Assembly (NCBI GenBank): GCA_964551195.1
Contig: CAZKBI010000005.1
Span: forward strand, 1-56,370
DNA: 56,370 nt
Direction: 5' to 3'
Source of the DNA: CAYZPB01 sp964551195
GTDB lineage: Bacteria > Bacillota > Bacilli > Tepidibacillales > Tepidibacillaceae
The notes below the pieces were generated by a model. That model saw only the letters and a program-made list of their open reading frames with translations. It was not told where the DNA came from and did no database searches. Below, piece by piece: positions 26,063-35,922 of this stretch (the first letter of the stretch is position 1; every line of letters starts with the position of its first letter). The position numbers and the translations under genes were made by a program.

Positions 26063-27214
26063 ATGAAAAAAAACATTGTAATCCTTGGTTCGACAGGTTC
26101 AATTGGTGTACAAGCACTTGAAGTAATCGAACAAAATAGCGAACTATTCAACGTAGTTGCTCTGGCGGCTGGGAATAATATTGAGTTGCTTGAAAAGCAA
26201 ATCAGAAAATTTAAACCGAAGATTGTTTCTGTCGCCAATCGGGAATTAGCTAAGAGATTGTCTCACCAACTGAATAACAATACGAAAGTACTTTTTGGGA
26301 CAGAAGCTTTGAATGAACTAGCAGGCTCTGAGAAGGCAGATTTCGTTCTAAACGGCTTGGTTGGTAGCCTTGGTCTGTTACCTACCATTGCTGCGATAAA
26401 AGCTGGCAAAACAATAGGTTTAGCTAACAAAGAGACTCTCGTAGCAGGTGGGCAGCTCGTAATGGACCTTGTGAAAGAGCATAATGTTACCTTATTACCA
26501 ATTGATAGTGAACATTCTGCTGTTTTTCAAGCTCTTAATGGCGAGAAGATAGAAAATGTTGATAAAATTATATTAACAGCATCCGGAGGATCTTTTCGTG
26601 ATAAAATGAGAGAAGAGTTAGCGGATGTTACTATTGCAGATGCTTTAAGTCATCCTAATTGGAATATGGGTGCAAAAATTACTATTGATTCTGCAACAAT
26701 GGTTAATAAGGGTTTAGAGGTTATTGAAGCCCATTGGTTATTCGGGGTACCCTATGACAGGATTGAAGTACTGATTCATCCAGAAAGTATTATCCATTCA
26801 ATGGTGCAGTATGTAGACAAATCAATCATTGCCCAGCTCAGCAATCCAGATATGAGATTACCGATACAATATGCTTTAACTTATCCAGAGAGAATTAATC
26901 TTAATATTAAAGAATTTGATTTTGCTTCCTGTGCCCAGCTAACCTTCAAGAAACCTTGCTATAAACGCTTCCCTGCACTTAAGCTAGCCTATCAAAGCGG
27001 TCAAGCGGGGGGAATTGCGCCAACAGTTTTCAATGCTGCTAATGAGGTTGCTGTTGCAGCGTTTTTGAATGGAAAAATTGCGTTTTTAGCAATTGAAGAG
27101 ATTATCGCAGGAGTTCTAGATCAGCATCAAAACACAAAATCACCGAATTTAGAGGAGATTATGAACGCTGACAAGTGGGCGCGTCTGAAAGCAGAAACTT
27201 TGATCGACAAATAG
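26063..27214 (+). CDS. dxr: 1-deoxy-D-xylulose 5-phosphate reductoisomerase
   Basis: Dxr converts DXP to methylerythritol 4-phosphate with NADPH, the first committed step of the MEP isoprenoid route. The 383 residues show the NADPH loop LGSTGSIGVQAL, the metal site LPIDSEHSAVFQAL, and TASGGSFRD and HPNWNMGAKITID in the catalytic domain. I placed the start at ATG 26063 because AAGGA (26050-26054) is eight bases upstream. An in-frame ATG at 26054 lies inside that SD. With ispG nearby, the organism uses the MEP pathway to supply UppS. Confidence 0.97.
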   Translation: MKKNIVILGSTGSIGVQALEVIEQNSELFNVVALAAGNNIELLEKQIRKFKPKIVSVANRELAKRLSHQLNNNTKVLFGTEALNELAGSEKADFVLNGLVGSLGLLPTIAAIKAGKTIGLANKETLVAGGQLVMDLVKEHNVTLLPIDSEHSAVFQALNGEKIENVDKIILTASGGSFRDKMREELADVTIADALSHPNWNMGAKITIDSATMVNKGLEVIEAHWLFGVPYDRIEVLIHPESIIHSMVQYVDKSIIAQLSNPDMRLPIQYALTYPERINLNIKEFDFASCAQLTFKKPCYKRFPALKLAYQSGQAGGIAPTVFNAANEVAVAAFLNGKIAFLAIEEIIAGVLDQHQNTKSPNLEEIMNADKWARLKAETLIDK

Positions 27215-27218
27215 GGGG

Positions 27219-28469
27219 ATGGAAAATATATCTACTTTACTGATAGTCTTGCAAATTATAATTGCGTTTTTTTTAATGCTTTTCGTACACGAACTGGGAC
27301 ATTTTATATTTGCTAAACGTGCAGGGGTACTAGTGCGTGAGTTTTCTATTGGAATGGGTCCGAAGATTTTCTCTTTCATGAAAGGCGAGACTAAATACTC
27401 CTTACGCATTTTACCAATTGGTGCCTACGTGAACATGGCAACTGACGATCAACACCTATATGAGTTCAAAACCGGGAAGAATTACGGCGTAAAACTTGAC
27501 GAGGGTTTAATTACTGATATTTACTTTGAACCTGCTTCACATGAATTTATAAAACTAGGGAAATATGACTTAAATGAGGAACTATTTTTTGCTGGAACGA
27601 ATTTTTATGGTGATGAGGTAAGCTACGCTGTTGCTGAAAATGCTATGGTGCATAGGGAGAAAGATAAAATTCAAATAGCACCTAAATCAAGGCAGTTTGC
27701 TTCGAAACCGCTCTCTGCTCGTCTTTTAAGCATCGTTAGTGGTCCTTTATTTAATATAGCACTGGCATTAATTTTGTTTTTTACGATTGCACTAATCGTT
27801 GGAGCTCCAACAAATGAGGTAATGATTGTTGATATAATTGAGAATTCTGCGGCTGAACAGGCGAATTTACAAGCTGATGATAAGATTCTCGGTATAGATA
27901 ATATAAGCTATGATAATGCAAACGACTTAATTGGAAAACTACAAGCATCTCCTGATATCGAGGTTATCTTAAATATTGAGCGAGATGGCTCCAGAATAAA
28001 TATACCAATTACACCTACTCTCGATGGTGGGGTTGGAAGAATTGGTGTCATGACCGGCAATGTATATGAAAAAATCGGTCTAGGTGGGGCCATTAAAGCT
28101 AGTTTCAGCGAAATGAAGAGATGGGTTGTTTTAATATTTGACAGCTTTAAAATGCTTTTTTCTGGACAGGTTGGCATGGATGATTTAGCTGGCCCTGTCG
28201 GGATATTCCAAATTTCCAGTGATGCTGCAAAAGCAGGTATAATCTCTTTAATGAACTGGACAGCCGTATTAAGCTTGTATCTTGGTTTCTTTAACCTATT
28301 GCCAATCCCTGCACTAGATGGTAGTAGATTGCTATTTTTACTAGCAGAGGGCATCAGGGGGAAGCCAGTATCGCCGGAAAGAGAAGGATTTATTCACTTC
28401 CTAGGCTTCGCAGTTTTGATGTTGTTGATTATTGTAGTAACAGTAAATGATATAGCGAGATTTTTCTAA
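27219..28469 (+). CDS. rseP: Site-2 intramembrane protease RseP (RasP)
   Basis: RseP is a zinc metalloprotease that cuts within membrane helices of anti-sigma factors and remnant signal peptides. The 416-residue protein has HELGH (His24, Glu25, His28) in the first helix, a PDZ domain at about 200-270 and the second metal/active-site segment NLLPIPALDGSRLL. Between them, residues 70-150 contain a soluble insertion similar in place to that of Bacillus RasP. The ATG follows the dxr stop by four bases with only a weak adjacent G-run, so translation is probably coupled. Confidence 0.96.
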   Translation: MENISTLLIVLQIIIAFFLMLFVHELGHFIFAKRAGVLVREFSIGMGPKIFSFMKGETKYSLRILPIGAYVNMATDDQHLYEFKTGKNYGVKLDEGLITDIYFEPASHEFIKLGKYDLNEELFFAGTNFYGDEVSYAVAENAMVHREKDKIQIAPKSRQFASKPLSARLLSIVSGPLFNIALALILFFTIALIVGAPTNEVMIVDIIENSAAEQANLQADDKILGIDNISYDNANDLIGKLQASPDIEVILNIERDGSRINIPITPTLDGGVGRIGVMTGNVYEKIGLGGAIKASFSEMKRWVVLIFDSFKMLFSGQVGMDDLAGPVGIFQISSDAAKAGIISLMNWTAVLSLYLGFFNLLPIPALDGSRLLFLLAEGIRGKPVSPEREGFIHFLGFAVLMLLIIVVTVNDIARFF

Positions 28470-28491
28470 CACCAAAATTAGAGGTGATGAA

Positions 28492-29562
28492 ATGTTTAAC
28501 AGGAATCAGACTAAGGCCATTTATGTGGGTGACGTACAGATTGGTGGTCAGAGTGATGTCGTTATTCAATCAATGACATCGACAGTTACACAGGATATAA
28601 AGAGTACGGTCAAGCAGATTAACGATTTAGCTGACGCCGGTTGTCAAATAGTACGTCTTGCAATCAATGATTTTGAAGCTGCTGAGGCGATTTTGAAGAT
28701 TAAACAAGAGGTTACTGTGCCTTTAGTTGCGGATATTCATTTTGATTATCGTTTAGCGATTGCGGCTATTGAAAACGGCATTGATAAAATCCGAATTAAT
28801 CCAGGTAATATTGGTTCTGCTGAGCGCGTCAAGGCAGTTATTGAGGCCTCTCGTGCTAGAAACATCTCGATTCGCATAGGAATAAATTCTGGTTCAATTG
28901 AAAAGGAAATTCTAGAAAAATATGGTAAACCGACTGCCGAAGGTATGGTTGAATCAGCACTAAATCACATAAATATTTTAGAGGATCTAAACTATACAAA
29001 TATTTGTATCTCATTAAAAAGTACAAATGTTCCGATGATGATTGAGGCTAATCAAATTATGGCATCAGTCAGAAATTACCCACTTCATGTAGGAGTTACA
29101 GAGGCTGGCACATATTTTTCTGGTAGCATTAAGTCTGCGGTAGGAATTGGTACAGTACTTGCGCAAGGAATTGGTGATACAATTCGGGTCTCCCTAACAG
29201 GTGATCCTCTTCCGGAGATCAAAGTTGCAAAAGAAATACTGAAAAATCTCGAAATAAGAGATGATACTCCAACTATTATCTCCTGTCCAACCTGCGGCAG
29301 AACGCAAATTGACTTAGTGGGATTAGTTAATAAAGTTGAACTTTTGCTGGAAAAAATTGATGTTCCCTTAAAAATTGCAATCATGGGATGTGTTGTAAAT
29401 GGTCCTGGCGAAGCACGTGAAGCAGATGTCGGTGTGGCTGGCGGAGCGGGTGAAGGCGTAATTTTCCGCAATGGTGAGGTTGTCCGCAAGGTAAAAGAGA
29501 GTCAATTATACGATGAGTTAGTTAAAGAAATTGAAGATATACTGGGTAAAAAACTTATATAA
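28492..29562 (+). CDS. ispG: 4-hydroxy-3-methylbut-2-enyl diphosphate synthase IspG (GcpE)
   Basis: IspG reductively converts MEcPP to HMBPP near the end of the MEP pathway using a [4Fe-4S] cluster. The 356 residues form a TIM barrel followed by the cluster domain with CPTCGRTQIDL and GCVVNGPGEAREADVG, which supply the Cys and Glu ligands. An AGAGGTGATG SD precedes the ATG. Its place between rseP and polC is typical of Clostridia. In B. subtilis proS is found here. Confidence 0.97.
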   Translation: MFNRNQTKAIYVGDVQIGGQSDVVIQSMTSTVTQDIKSTVKQINDLADAGCQIVRLAINDFEAAEAILKIKQEVTVPLVADIHFDYRLAIAAIENGIDKIRINPGNIGSAERVKAVIEASRARNISIRIGINSGSIEKEILEKYGKPTAEGMVESALNHINILEDLNYTNICISLKSTNVPMMIEANQIMASVRNYPLHVGVTEAGTYFSGSIKSAVGIGTVLAQGIGDTIRVSLTGDPLPEIKVAKEILKNLEIRDDTPTIISCPTCGRTQIDLVGLVNKVELLLEKIDVPLKIAIMGCVVNGPGEAREADVGVAGGAGEGVIFRNGEVVRKVKESQLYDELVKEIEDILGKKLI

Positions 29563-29571
29563 GGAGTCTTT

Positions 29572-32500
29572 ATGAGCGACAAAGGAAGAGCAGCTTTTAA
29601 AAATTTTATAAGAAACGTGCAATTACCGGAGGAAATTCTCCATGAGTTAGCCGATACAGAGATTGAAAGAGTGATCTTAGATAAGAAAAAGAGCGCTATT
29701 TCAATTGTTTTTAAGTACAATCAAATTCACCCAACACAAATATTAGATGAACTTCACGAAAAGCTTAAAGTTACTTTAAAAGAGTATAAGCAGGTGACCA
29801 TAATTAATCGATTTCTTAATAGTGGGACGGAAGAGATTCTACGCGAATATTGGCTAAAGGTAATTAGCAGTTTAAAAACTAAGGGAGCAACTTTTAACTT
29901 ATTAAAGAGTGCCAAATGGGAATTGGAAGGTGAAAACCTTAAAATATTTCTGGGTTCTGAATCAATTCGGGAACACCTCTTAGACAACAATATAGTCCAA
30001 TTATTGCAAACATCCTTATTTTTCTGGGTGGAAAATAAATTGAATATTATACTAGAACTGTCAGAGGAAAAGGATATAAAAGCTTACAATAAGCTGTTAA
30101 AAACTGAATTAGAGCTAGATATTAAAGAATTGCTGACGGAAACTACTGAAATTTTGGCTGACAATGATTCCAAATACAATAAGAAAATTAAAAAGAACGT
30201 TTACGGAAAAAAAATTACTGAAGAGCCACAAAAAATTAGTGAACTAAGCGGTGAAACAAATAATGTGGTAATTACTGGTAAAGTTTTTTCGCTCGATTTA
30301 ATAGATTTAAGGAATGAAGCCTCGATGCTCATAATTGGTGTTACCGATTATCAGGATTCAATAGAAGCCAAGCTTTTTAACAGAGCGAAAACAATAAATA
30401 AACAAATATATGAGATGCTCTCACAGGATGTTTGGCTCACGATCCGCGGGAATCTACGATATGACACCTATAGTAATGAACTCGTTTTAATGATTTCTGA
30501 TATTCAACACTTTGAGGTGGCGCTGCCAACAGATAGTGCTAAGGAGAAAAGAGTTGAGTTACATTTACATACAAACATGAGTGTGATGGACGGTGTTTCA
30601 TCAGCCTATAAATATATTGAGCGCGCGGCACAATTGGGACATAGTGCGATAGCTTTTACTGATCATGGGGTTGTTCAAGCATACCCTGATGCTTACGAGT
30701 ACGGTAAACAGTTAGGTGTAAAGATTATTTTCGGGTTAGAGGCAAATATGATTACAGGTGAGGACTTAATTGTGGTTAACCCGAAAGATCAGTTAATAAA
30801 AGATGACACCTATGTTGTTTTTGACCTTGAGACAACAGGGATTTCAGCTAATCTAAATAAAATCATCGAGATTGGAGCTGTAAAAGTCTCTGGCAATGTT
30901 ATTGTGGATGAGTTTTCTGCTTTTGTAAATCCTGGTGAAAAGATATCTAACTTTATCTCTGAATTAACTGGAATTAGCAATGCCGATTTAGAGAATGCTC
31001 CAGACATCGTCGAGGTACTTGGAGAATTTAGGAACTTTATTGGAAAATCTACCTTGGTTGCCTATAATTCTAAATTTGATGTTTCTTTTTTAGCAAGTGC
31101 CTTAACAAGCAATAACATGACCCCGCTAGAAAATACTGTGATTGATTCTTTAGCTTTAGCGCGTCTACTTGAACCTAAACTTAAGAACCACCGACTTGAA
31201 ACTCTATGTAAACGTTATAATATTGATAACCAGGATCAACATAGAGCTATTAGTGATGCAAGAGCAACAGCGGCTTTATTTCTAATTCAGATAGAAGATT
31301 TGTTTAGTAGAGGGATTACGAATATCAATAATCTTAATCCGGATTTAGATGAGATTGACTATGAGAAGGTTTGGCCCAAACATTTAACAATCTTGGTAAA
31401 AAACCAGAATGGTCTAAAAAACATGTATAAGATAGTCTCTAAATCACACCTTGATTACTTTTACCGCCAACCCAAAATTACCAAAACCTATTTAAATGAA
31501 CACCGAGAAGGATTATTATTTGGATCTGGTTGTGCTAAGGGAGCATTGGTTGATGCGATTTTAAATAAAACTGATAGCGAGATTGAGGAACTAGCAATGT
31601 ATTTTGACTACCTAGAAGTGCAACCGATAAGTAATTATCAGTACTTATTAAGTAATAATTTAGTGAACGACCAAGCCGAAATCGTCAAAATTATCAAGAA
31701 AATTATTGCCCTTGGCGAAAAACTTGCAATTCCAGTTGTTGCGGTTGGAAACGTTCATCATCTCGACCAAGAAGAGGCAATCAATCGCAAAATTATAATA
31801 AATAGTCAATTAAGTGGTGCACGCTATCATAATGCGAAGGAGCTATATCCTGCACACTATTTAACTACTGCTGAAATGCTTAATCAATTCGATTTTATTG
31901 ATAAAAAGACAGCTGAGAAAATTGTAGTCACAAACCCAAGAAAGATAAACGAACAGATTGAGGATTTGCAGCCATTCCCTGCTAAGTTACATACGCCAAC
32001 AATTGCTGGTGCCGCTGATGATATAACTAAACTTAGCTATGATAATGCGAGAAAGATATATGGAGACCCCTTACCCGAGATCGTCAGTGACCGTTTAGAG
32101 CGCGAACTTGATAGTATTATCGAAAATGGGTTTTCCGTCATCTATTTAATATCGCACCGTTTAGTTGCTAAATCCTTGGCCGATGGCTATCTAGTCGGGT
32201 CCCGTGGCTCTGTGGGTTCATCGTTTGTTGCAACTATGACTGAGATCACCGAGGTGAATCCCTTGCCGCCGCACTATATTTGTGATAATTGTCATTATAG
32301 CCATTTTATCAGTGACCAAAGTGTTGGTTCAGGCTACGACCTACCTGACAAAAACTGTCCTAAGTGTAATGAAAAAATGATTAAGGAAGGCCATAATATA
32401 CCTTTTGAAACGTTTATGGGATTTGAAGGGGACAAGGTGCCGGATATCGATCTTAACTTTTCGGGAGAATATCAGGCACGAATTCATCGAGAGACAGAGG

Positions 32501-33867
32501 AAACTTTTGGGGAGAAAAAGGTCTTTCGTGCTGGAACTATTTCCACTATTGCTGACAAAACAGCTTTTGGCTATGTCCGTAAGTATGTTAACGAACACAA
32601 CTTAGAACTAAGCGAGGCTGAAATTTCACGCCTAGCAAAGGGTTGTGAGGGCGTCAAAAGGACAACAGGACAGCATCCGGGTGGCCAAATTGTCATCCCT
32701 CAGGATATGGATTACACAGAGTTTACGCCAATCCAAAGACCAGCCGATGATCAGAAATCAGAGGTTATTACCACACATTTTGACTATCATGCATTAAGTG
32801 GAACCTTATTAAAACTAGACCTTCTGGGTCATGATGATCCTACAGCCTTAAAGATGTTACATGAGCAGACCGGCGTCGATCCGCGGTTGATTAAATTTGA
32901 TGATCCGCGATTATATGAACTTTTCACTAGTACAGAGCCTTTGCAGCTCACCAAGCCCCTAAAAAATTATAAAAATGGTGCTATTGGCGTGCCAGAGTTC
33001 GGTACAAAATTCGTTAGGCAGATGCTCGATGAAACGAAACCAACTACTTTTGCGGAGTTGGTCCGTATCTCGGGGCTATCACATGGTACTGATGTTTGGC
33101 GAAACAATGCTCAGGATTTAATTAAAAGAGGCGATGCTAATTTAAGTCAGGTAATCTGTACGCGCGACGATATTATGCTCTATTTAACAGCGCAGGGTTT
33201 GGATTCAGCAGTAGCCTTTGCTATTAGTGAAAAGGTACGTAAAGGGAAAGGCTTGACTCAGGTAGATATCAATGAAATGAGAAAACATTCAGTACCAGCA
33301 TGGTATATTGAATCCTGCCAGAAAATTAAATATATGTTTCCCAAGGCACACGCAGTTGCTTATGTTCAAATGGCGATGCGGATAGTTTACTACAAGATCT
33401 ATTATCCAATTCACTATTATTCAACTTATTTTACCTTAAGAAGCAACGATTTCGATATCGGCGAAATTTCTAACGGGCTTAATGGCATAAAAGAAAGAAT
33501 CAATGAAATTATTAAGAAGGGTAACGATTCTACTGCAAAAGAGCGCGACTTACTAATTGCACTTGAGGTAGTGCAAGAGATGTATCATCGTGGATTTAAG
33601 ATTGAAAACATTGATTTATATCGATCCCACTCACACCAATACGTCGTTAATGAAAGTGGCGATGGGCTAATACCACCCTTTATATCCATTGGCGGTGTGG
33701 GATTAGGACTTGCTAATAATATTGTTAAGGGTCGCGAGCAGGCAGATTTTATCTCGGTTGAGGATCTACAGAAGCGCTGCAGAGTTTCTGATTCGATTAT
33801 CGAAAGCCTAGAGAAACTTGATGTTTTGAAAGGTTTAAACTCCACAGACCAGATTTCGCTTTTCTAG
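29572..33867 (+). CDS. polC: DNA polymerase III alpha subunit, PolC type
   Basis: PolC is the main replicative polymerase of low-GC Gram-positives, with its own proofreading. In order, the 1431 residues contain an N-terminal domain, an OB fold (about 230-320), the PHP domain (His331/His333 in HLHTN), the inserted DEDDh exonuclease (Asp418, Glu420 in FDLETTG), the rest of PHP, a Cys4 zinc site (CDNC...CPKC) and the polymerase core with catalytic Asp958 and Asp960 in PDIDLNF. The C-terminal QISLF is a sliding-clamp binding motif. The gene has an AAGGAG SD and follows ispG by nine bases. Confidence 0.98.
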   Translation: MSDKGRAAFKNFIRNVQLPEEILHELADTEIERVILDKKKSAISIVFKYNQIHPTQILDELHEKLKVTLKEYKQVTIINRFLNSGTEEILREYWLKVISSLKTKGATFNLLKSAKWELEGENLKIFLGSESIREHLLDNNIVQLLQTSLFFWVENKLNIILELSEEKDIKAYNKLLKTELELDIKELLTETTEILADNDSKYNKKIKKNVYGKKITEEPQKISELSGETNNVVITGKVFSLDLIDLRNEASMLIIGVTDYQDSIEAKLFNRAKTINKQIYEMLSQDVWLTIRGNLRYDTYSNELVLMISDIQHFEVALPTDSAKEKRVELHLHTNMSVMDGVSSAYKYIERAAQLGHSAIAFTDHGVVQAYPDAYEYGKQLGVKIIFGLEANMITGEDLIVVNPKDQLIKDDTYVVFDLETTGISANLNKIIEIGAVKVSGNVIVDEFSAFVNPGEKISNFISELTGISNADLENAPDIVEVLGEFRNFIGKSTLVAYNSKFDVSFLASALTSNNMTPLENTVIDSLALARLLEPKLKNHRLETLCKRYNIDNQDQHRAISDARATAALFLIQIEDLFSRGITNINNLNPDLDEIDYEKVWPKHLTILVKNQNGLKNMYKIVSKSHLDYFYRQPKITKTYLNEHREGLLFGSGCAKGALVDAILNKTDSEIEELAMYFDYLEVQPISNYQYLLSNNLVNDQAEIVKIIKKIIALGEKLAIPVVAVGNVHHLDQEEAINRKIIINSQLSGARYHNAKELYPAHYLTTAEMLNQFDFIDKKTAEKIVVTNPRKINEQIEDLQPFPAKLHTPTIAGAADDITKLSYDNARKIYGDPLPEIVSDRLERELDSIIENGFSVIYLISHRLVAKSLADGYLVGSRGSVGSSFVATMTEITEVNPLPPHYICDNCHYSHFISDQSVGSGYDLPDKNCPKCNEKMIKEGHNIPFETFMGFEGDKVPDIDLNFSGEYQARIHRETEETFGEKKVFRAGTISTIADKTAFGYVRKYVNEHNLELSEAEISRLAKGCEGVKRTTGQHPGGQIVIPQDMDYTEFTPIQRPADDQKSEVITTHFDYHALSGTLLKLDLLGHDDPTALKMLHEQTGVDPRLIKFDDPRLYELFTSTEPLQLTKPLKNYKNGAIGVPEFGTKFVRQMLDETKPTTFAELVRISGLSHGTDVWRNNAQDLIKRGDANLSQVICTRDDIMLYLTAQGLDSAVAFAISEKVRKGKGLTQVDINEMRKHSVPAWYIESCQKIKYMFPKAHAVAYVQMAMRIVYYKIYYPIHYYSTYFTLRSNDFDIGEISNGLNGIKERINEIIKKGNDSTAKERDLLIALEVVQEMYHRGFKIENIDLYRSHSHQYVVNESGDGLIPPFISIGGVGLGLANNIVKGREQADFISVEDLQKRCRVSDSIIESLEKLDVLKGLNSTDQISLF

Positions 33868-33873
33868 AAATCA

Positions 33874-33902
33874 TTGCTAACCTAAGTGATTAATGCTATA
33901 AT
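33874..33902 (+). promoter_or_regulatory. Promoter for the rimP-nusA-infB operon
   Basis: TTGCTA (33874-33879) and a perfect TATAAT (33897-33902) are 17 bases apart, seven bases after the polC stop. Transcription would begin near 33909. Confidence 0.75.
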
Positions 33903-33930
33903 AGCGTTATAATATTAGAAGTGCTAACAG

Positions 33931-33952
33931 GAGAGTGGGGCAGCCCACTCTT
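33931..33952 (+). promoter_or_regulatory. GAGTGGG hairpin in the rimP leader
   Basis: GAGTGGG (33933-33939) pairs with CCCACTC (33944-33950) around a GCAG loop, extended by two outer pairs and followed by TTACATTTTTATT. Hairpins with this kind of sequence commonly precede rimP in Firmicutes and may act as attenuators or processing sites. The T-run here is interrupted, so termination would be partial at most. Confidence 0.6.
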
Positions 33953-33989
33953 ACATTTTTATTACGAGACTAAAAAGGGGTATAAAGTA

Positions 33990-34451
33990 ATGAAGAGCAG
34001 TTTCACAAAAAAAATTGAAAATTTGATTGCGCCGCTTATTAACGATTTAGGTATGGAATTATATAGCGTAAAATATATAAAAGAGGGAAAGAACAACTTT
34101 CTGCGTGTTTATATTTACCAAATGGAGCGAGAAATCGACATTGATGATTGCACAAGTGTGAGTGAAGCGATAAGCAATGCATTAGACGAAAGTGACTTAA
34201 TCAAAAATTCATACTTTTTGGAAGTTGCCTCACCGGGAGCGGAACGTCAACTAAGAAATGAGAAAGAAATTATGAGTGCTCTTGGAAAAGACCTACTAAT
34301 CTCTTTGAAAGAGCCGATTAATAACAATTATACAATTGAAGGGAAACTACTTACATTTGCAGATGATTTATTAGCTATTGAGAATAAAGGTGAGATTATC
34401 GAGATTCCCTATTTGCACACTAAAAAAATTAGATTAAAGATTCAGTTTTAA
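33990..34451 (+). CDS. rimP: Ribosome maturation factor RimP
   Basis: RimP is needed for early 30S assembly. The 153-residue protein shows an N-terminal domain with IAPLINDLGMELYSVKYIKE, NFLRVYIY, IDDCTSVSEAIS and the conserved YFLEVASPGAERQL, followed by a small Sm-like C-terminal domain. I chose ATG 33990, with AAAGGGG nine bases upstream. A GTG at 33921 in the same frame would place the leader hairpin in the coding region and has no SD. Confidence 0.96.
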   Translation: MKSSFTKKIENLIAPLINDLGMELYSVKYIKEGKNNFLRVYIYQMEREIDIDDCTSVSEAISNALDESDLIKNSYFLEVASPGAERQLRNEKEIMSALGKDLLISLKEPINNNYTIEGKLLTFADDLLAIENKGEIIEIPYLHTKKIRLKIQF

Positions 34452-34464
34452 GGAGGAAAAAACG

Positions 34465-35628
34465 ATGAACAATGAGTTCATGGATGCATTAAGCATTCTA
34501 GAGAAAGAAAAAGGTATTAGTCGAGAGGTATTAATAGAAGCTATTGAAGCAGCTTTAATCTCTGGCTATAAGCGAAATTTTCACTCGGCACAGAATGTGC
34601 GGGTAGACATTGATCGTGATAATGGCAGTGTTAAAGTCTTTTCTATAAAGACGGTCGTTGAAGAAGTGGAAGATTCTCAGACGGAGTTAACGCTGGAAGA
34701 AGCTCAGGAAATTAATCCTGACTACATTATGGATGATTTGGTCGAGTTTGAGGTAACGCCTAATGACTTTGGCAGAATTGCCGCTCAAACAGCCAAGCAA
34801 GTTATCACGCAGCGAATTCGCGAGGCGGAAAGATCTGTTGTTTATGATACTTTCATTGATAAAGAAGAAGATATCGTTACTGGCATTGTGCAGAGGCTAG
34901 ATTCAAGGTTTATCTATATCGACCTTGGTAAAACAGAGGGACTGCTACCAGTAAACGAAACAATGGCATCTGAGCGAATTCAGCAGGGCGATCGGATCAA
35001 AGTATATATATCCAAAGTTGAACGAACCACCAAAGGTCCACAAATACTTCTTTCACGAACACACCCAGGCCTTTTGAAGCGATTATTTGAGCTTGAGGTA
35101 CCTGAGATTTATGATGGCGTCGTGGAAATCAAGGCGATTGCTCGAGAGGCCGGCTATCGTTCTAAGATTGCAGTCCACTCGAACAAAGAAGAAGTTGATG
35201 CTGTTGGTGCATGTGTTGGGCCAAAAGGTGTCCGCGTACAAACAATTGTGGGTGAACTAAAAGGCGAAAAGATTGATATAGTCAAATGGTCAGAAGATGT
35301 TGAAACATATATTTCAAATGCGCTTAGTCCCTCAAAAGTGGTCTCGGTGCATCTAAATGAAGATAAGAAAACTGCAATAGTTATAGTACCAGACTACCAA
35401 TTATCTCTTGCAATCGGTAAAGAGGGACAGAATGCACGTCTAGCAGCAAAATTAACCGGTTGGAAAATCGATATTAAAAGCGAATCTCAGTTGGTTGGAC
35501 CAATTTTGGAAGAAGAACCAGATATTGACGACGAAACAGCTTTAGAAGAGGAAATCATTAATCAAAATGAGGCTGCAGTAGAGATAGAAATTGAGAAAGA
35601 GGAAGAGTTTAAGACTGAAGAAGCATAA
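34465..35628 (+). CDS. nusA: Transcription termination/antitermination factor NusA
   Basis: NusA binds RNA polymerase and nascent RNA and modulates pausing and termination. The 387 residues hold the N-terminal polymerase-binding domain, an S1 domain at about 133-200 (EDIVTGIVQRLDSRFIYIDL) and two KH domains (VGPKGVRVQTIVGEL and LAIGKEGQNARLAAKLTGWK). An acidic tail follows, without the extra repeats of enterobacterial NusA. AAGGAGG precedes the ATG. Confidence 0.98.
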   Translation: MNNEFMDALSILEKEKGISREVLIEAIEAALISGYKRNFHSAQNVRVDIDRDNGSVKVFSIKTVVEEVEDSQTELTLEEAQEINPDYIMDDLVEFEVTPNDFGRIAAQTAKQVITQRIREAERSVVYDTFIDKEEDIVTGIVQRLDSRFIYIDLGKTEGLLPVNETMASERIQQGDRIKVYISKVERTTKGPQILLSRTHPGLLKRLFELEVPEIYDGVVEIKAIAREAGYRSKIAVHSNKEEVDAVGACVGPKGVRVQTIVGELKGEKIDIVKWSEDVETYISNALSPSKVVSVHLNEDKKTAIVIVPDYQLSLAIGKEGQNARLAAKLTGWKIDIKSESQLVGPILEEEPDIDDETALEEEIINQNEAAVEIEIEKEEEFKTEEA

Positions 35629-35640
35629 AGGGTGGCTGCA

Positions 35641-35922
35641 ATGAAGAAGATACCGATGCGCAGGTGCGTTGCCTGCCAAACATCAAAATCTAAAAAAGAA
35701 TTATTAAGAGTAGTACGAGCACCCGAAGGAACGACGCTGGTTGATTTAAGTGGTAAAAAATCAGGCAGAGGTGCTTATATCTGTTACGATCTTAAATGTC
35801 TACAAACAGCAAGGAAAAAAAACATCTTCGCAAGGAAACTTGAGTCAGAAGTAACTGATGAAATGTATTTATTAATAGAAAGTGAGATTATTAGTCATAA
35901 TGAAAAGGAAAGCAATCCTTAA
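35641..35922 (+). CDS. ylxR: YlxR family RNA-binding protein (RnpM)
   Basis: This 93-residue protein shows the YlxR signature MRRCVACQTSKSKKELLRVV and GRGAYIC, a small fold with conserved Cys and Arg residues. The family binds RNA, and in B. subtilis it has been linked to RNase P. I used ATG 35641. A GTG nine bases upstream overlaps the GGGTGG SD. It overlaps the next gene by 23 bases. Confidence 0.93.
   Translation: MKKIPMRRCVACQTSKSKKELLRVVRAPEGTTLVDLSGKKSGRGAYICYDLKCLQTARKKNIFARKLESEVTDEMYLLIESEIISHNEKESNP

Noticed and set aside
33921..33989. GTG start giving RimP 23 extra residues
   Set aside because: There is no SD, it would translate through the leader hairpin, and the family N terminus begins at ATG 33990.
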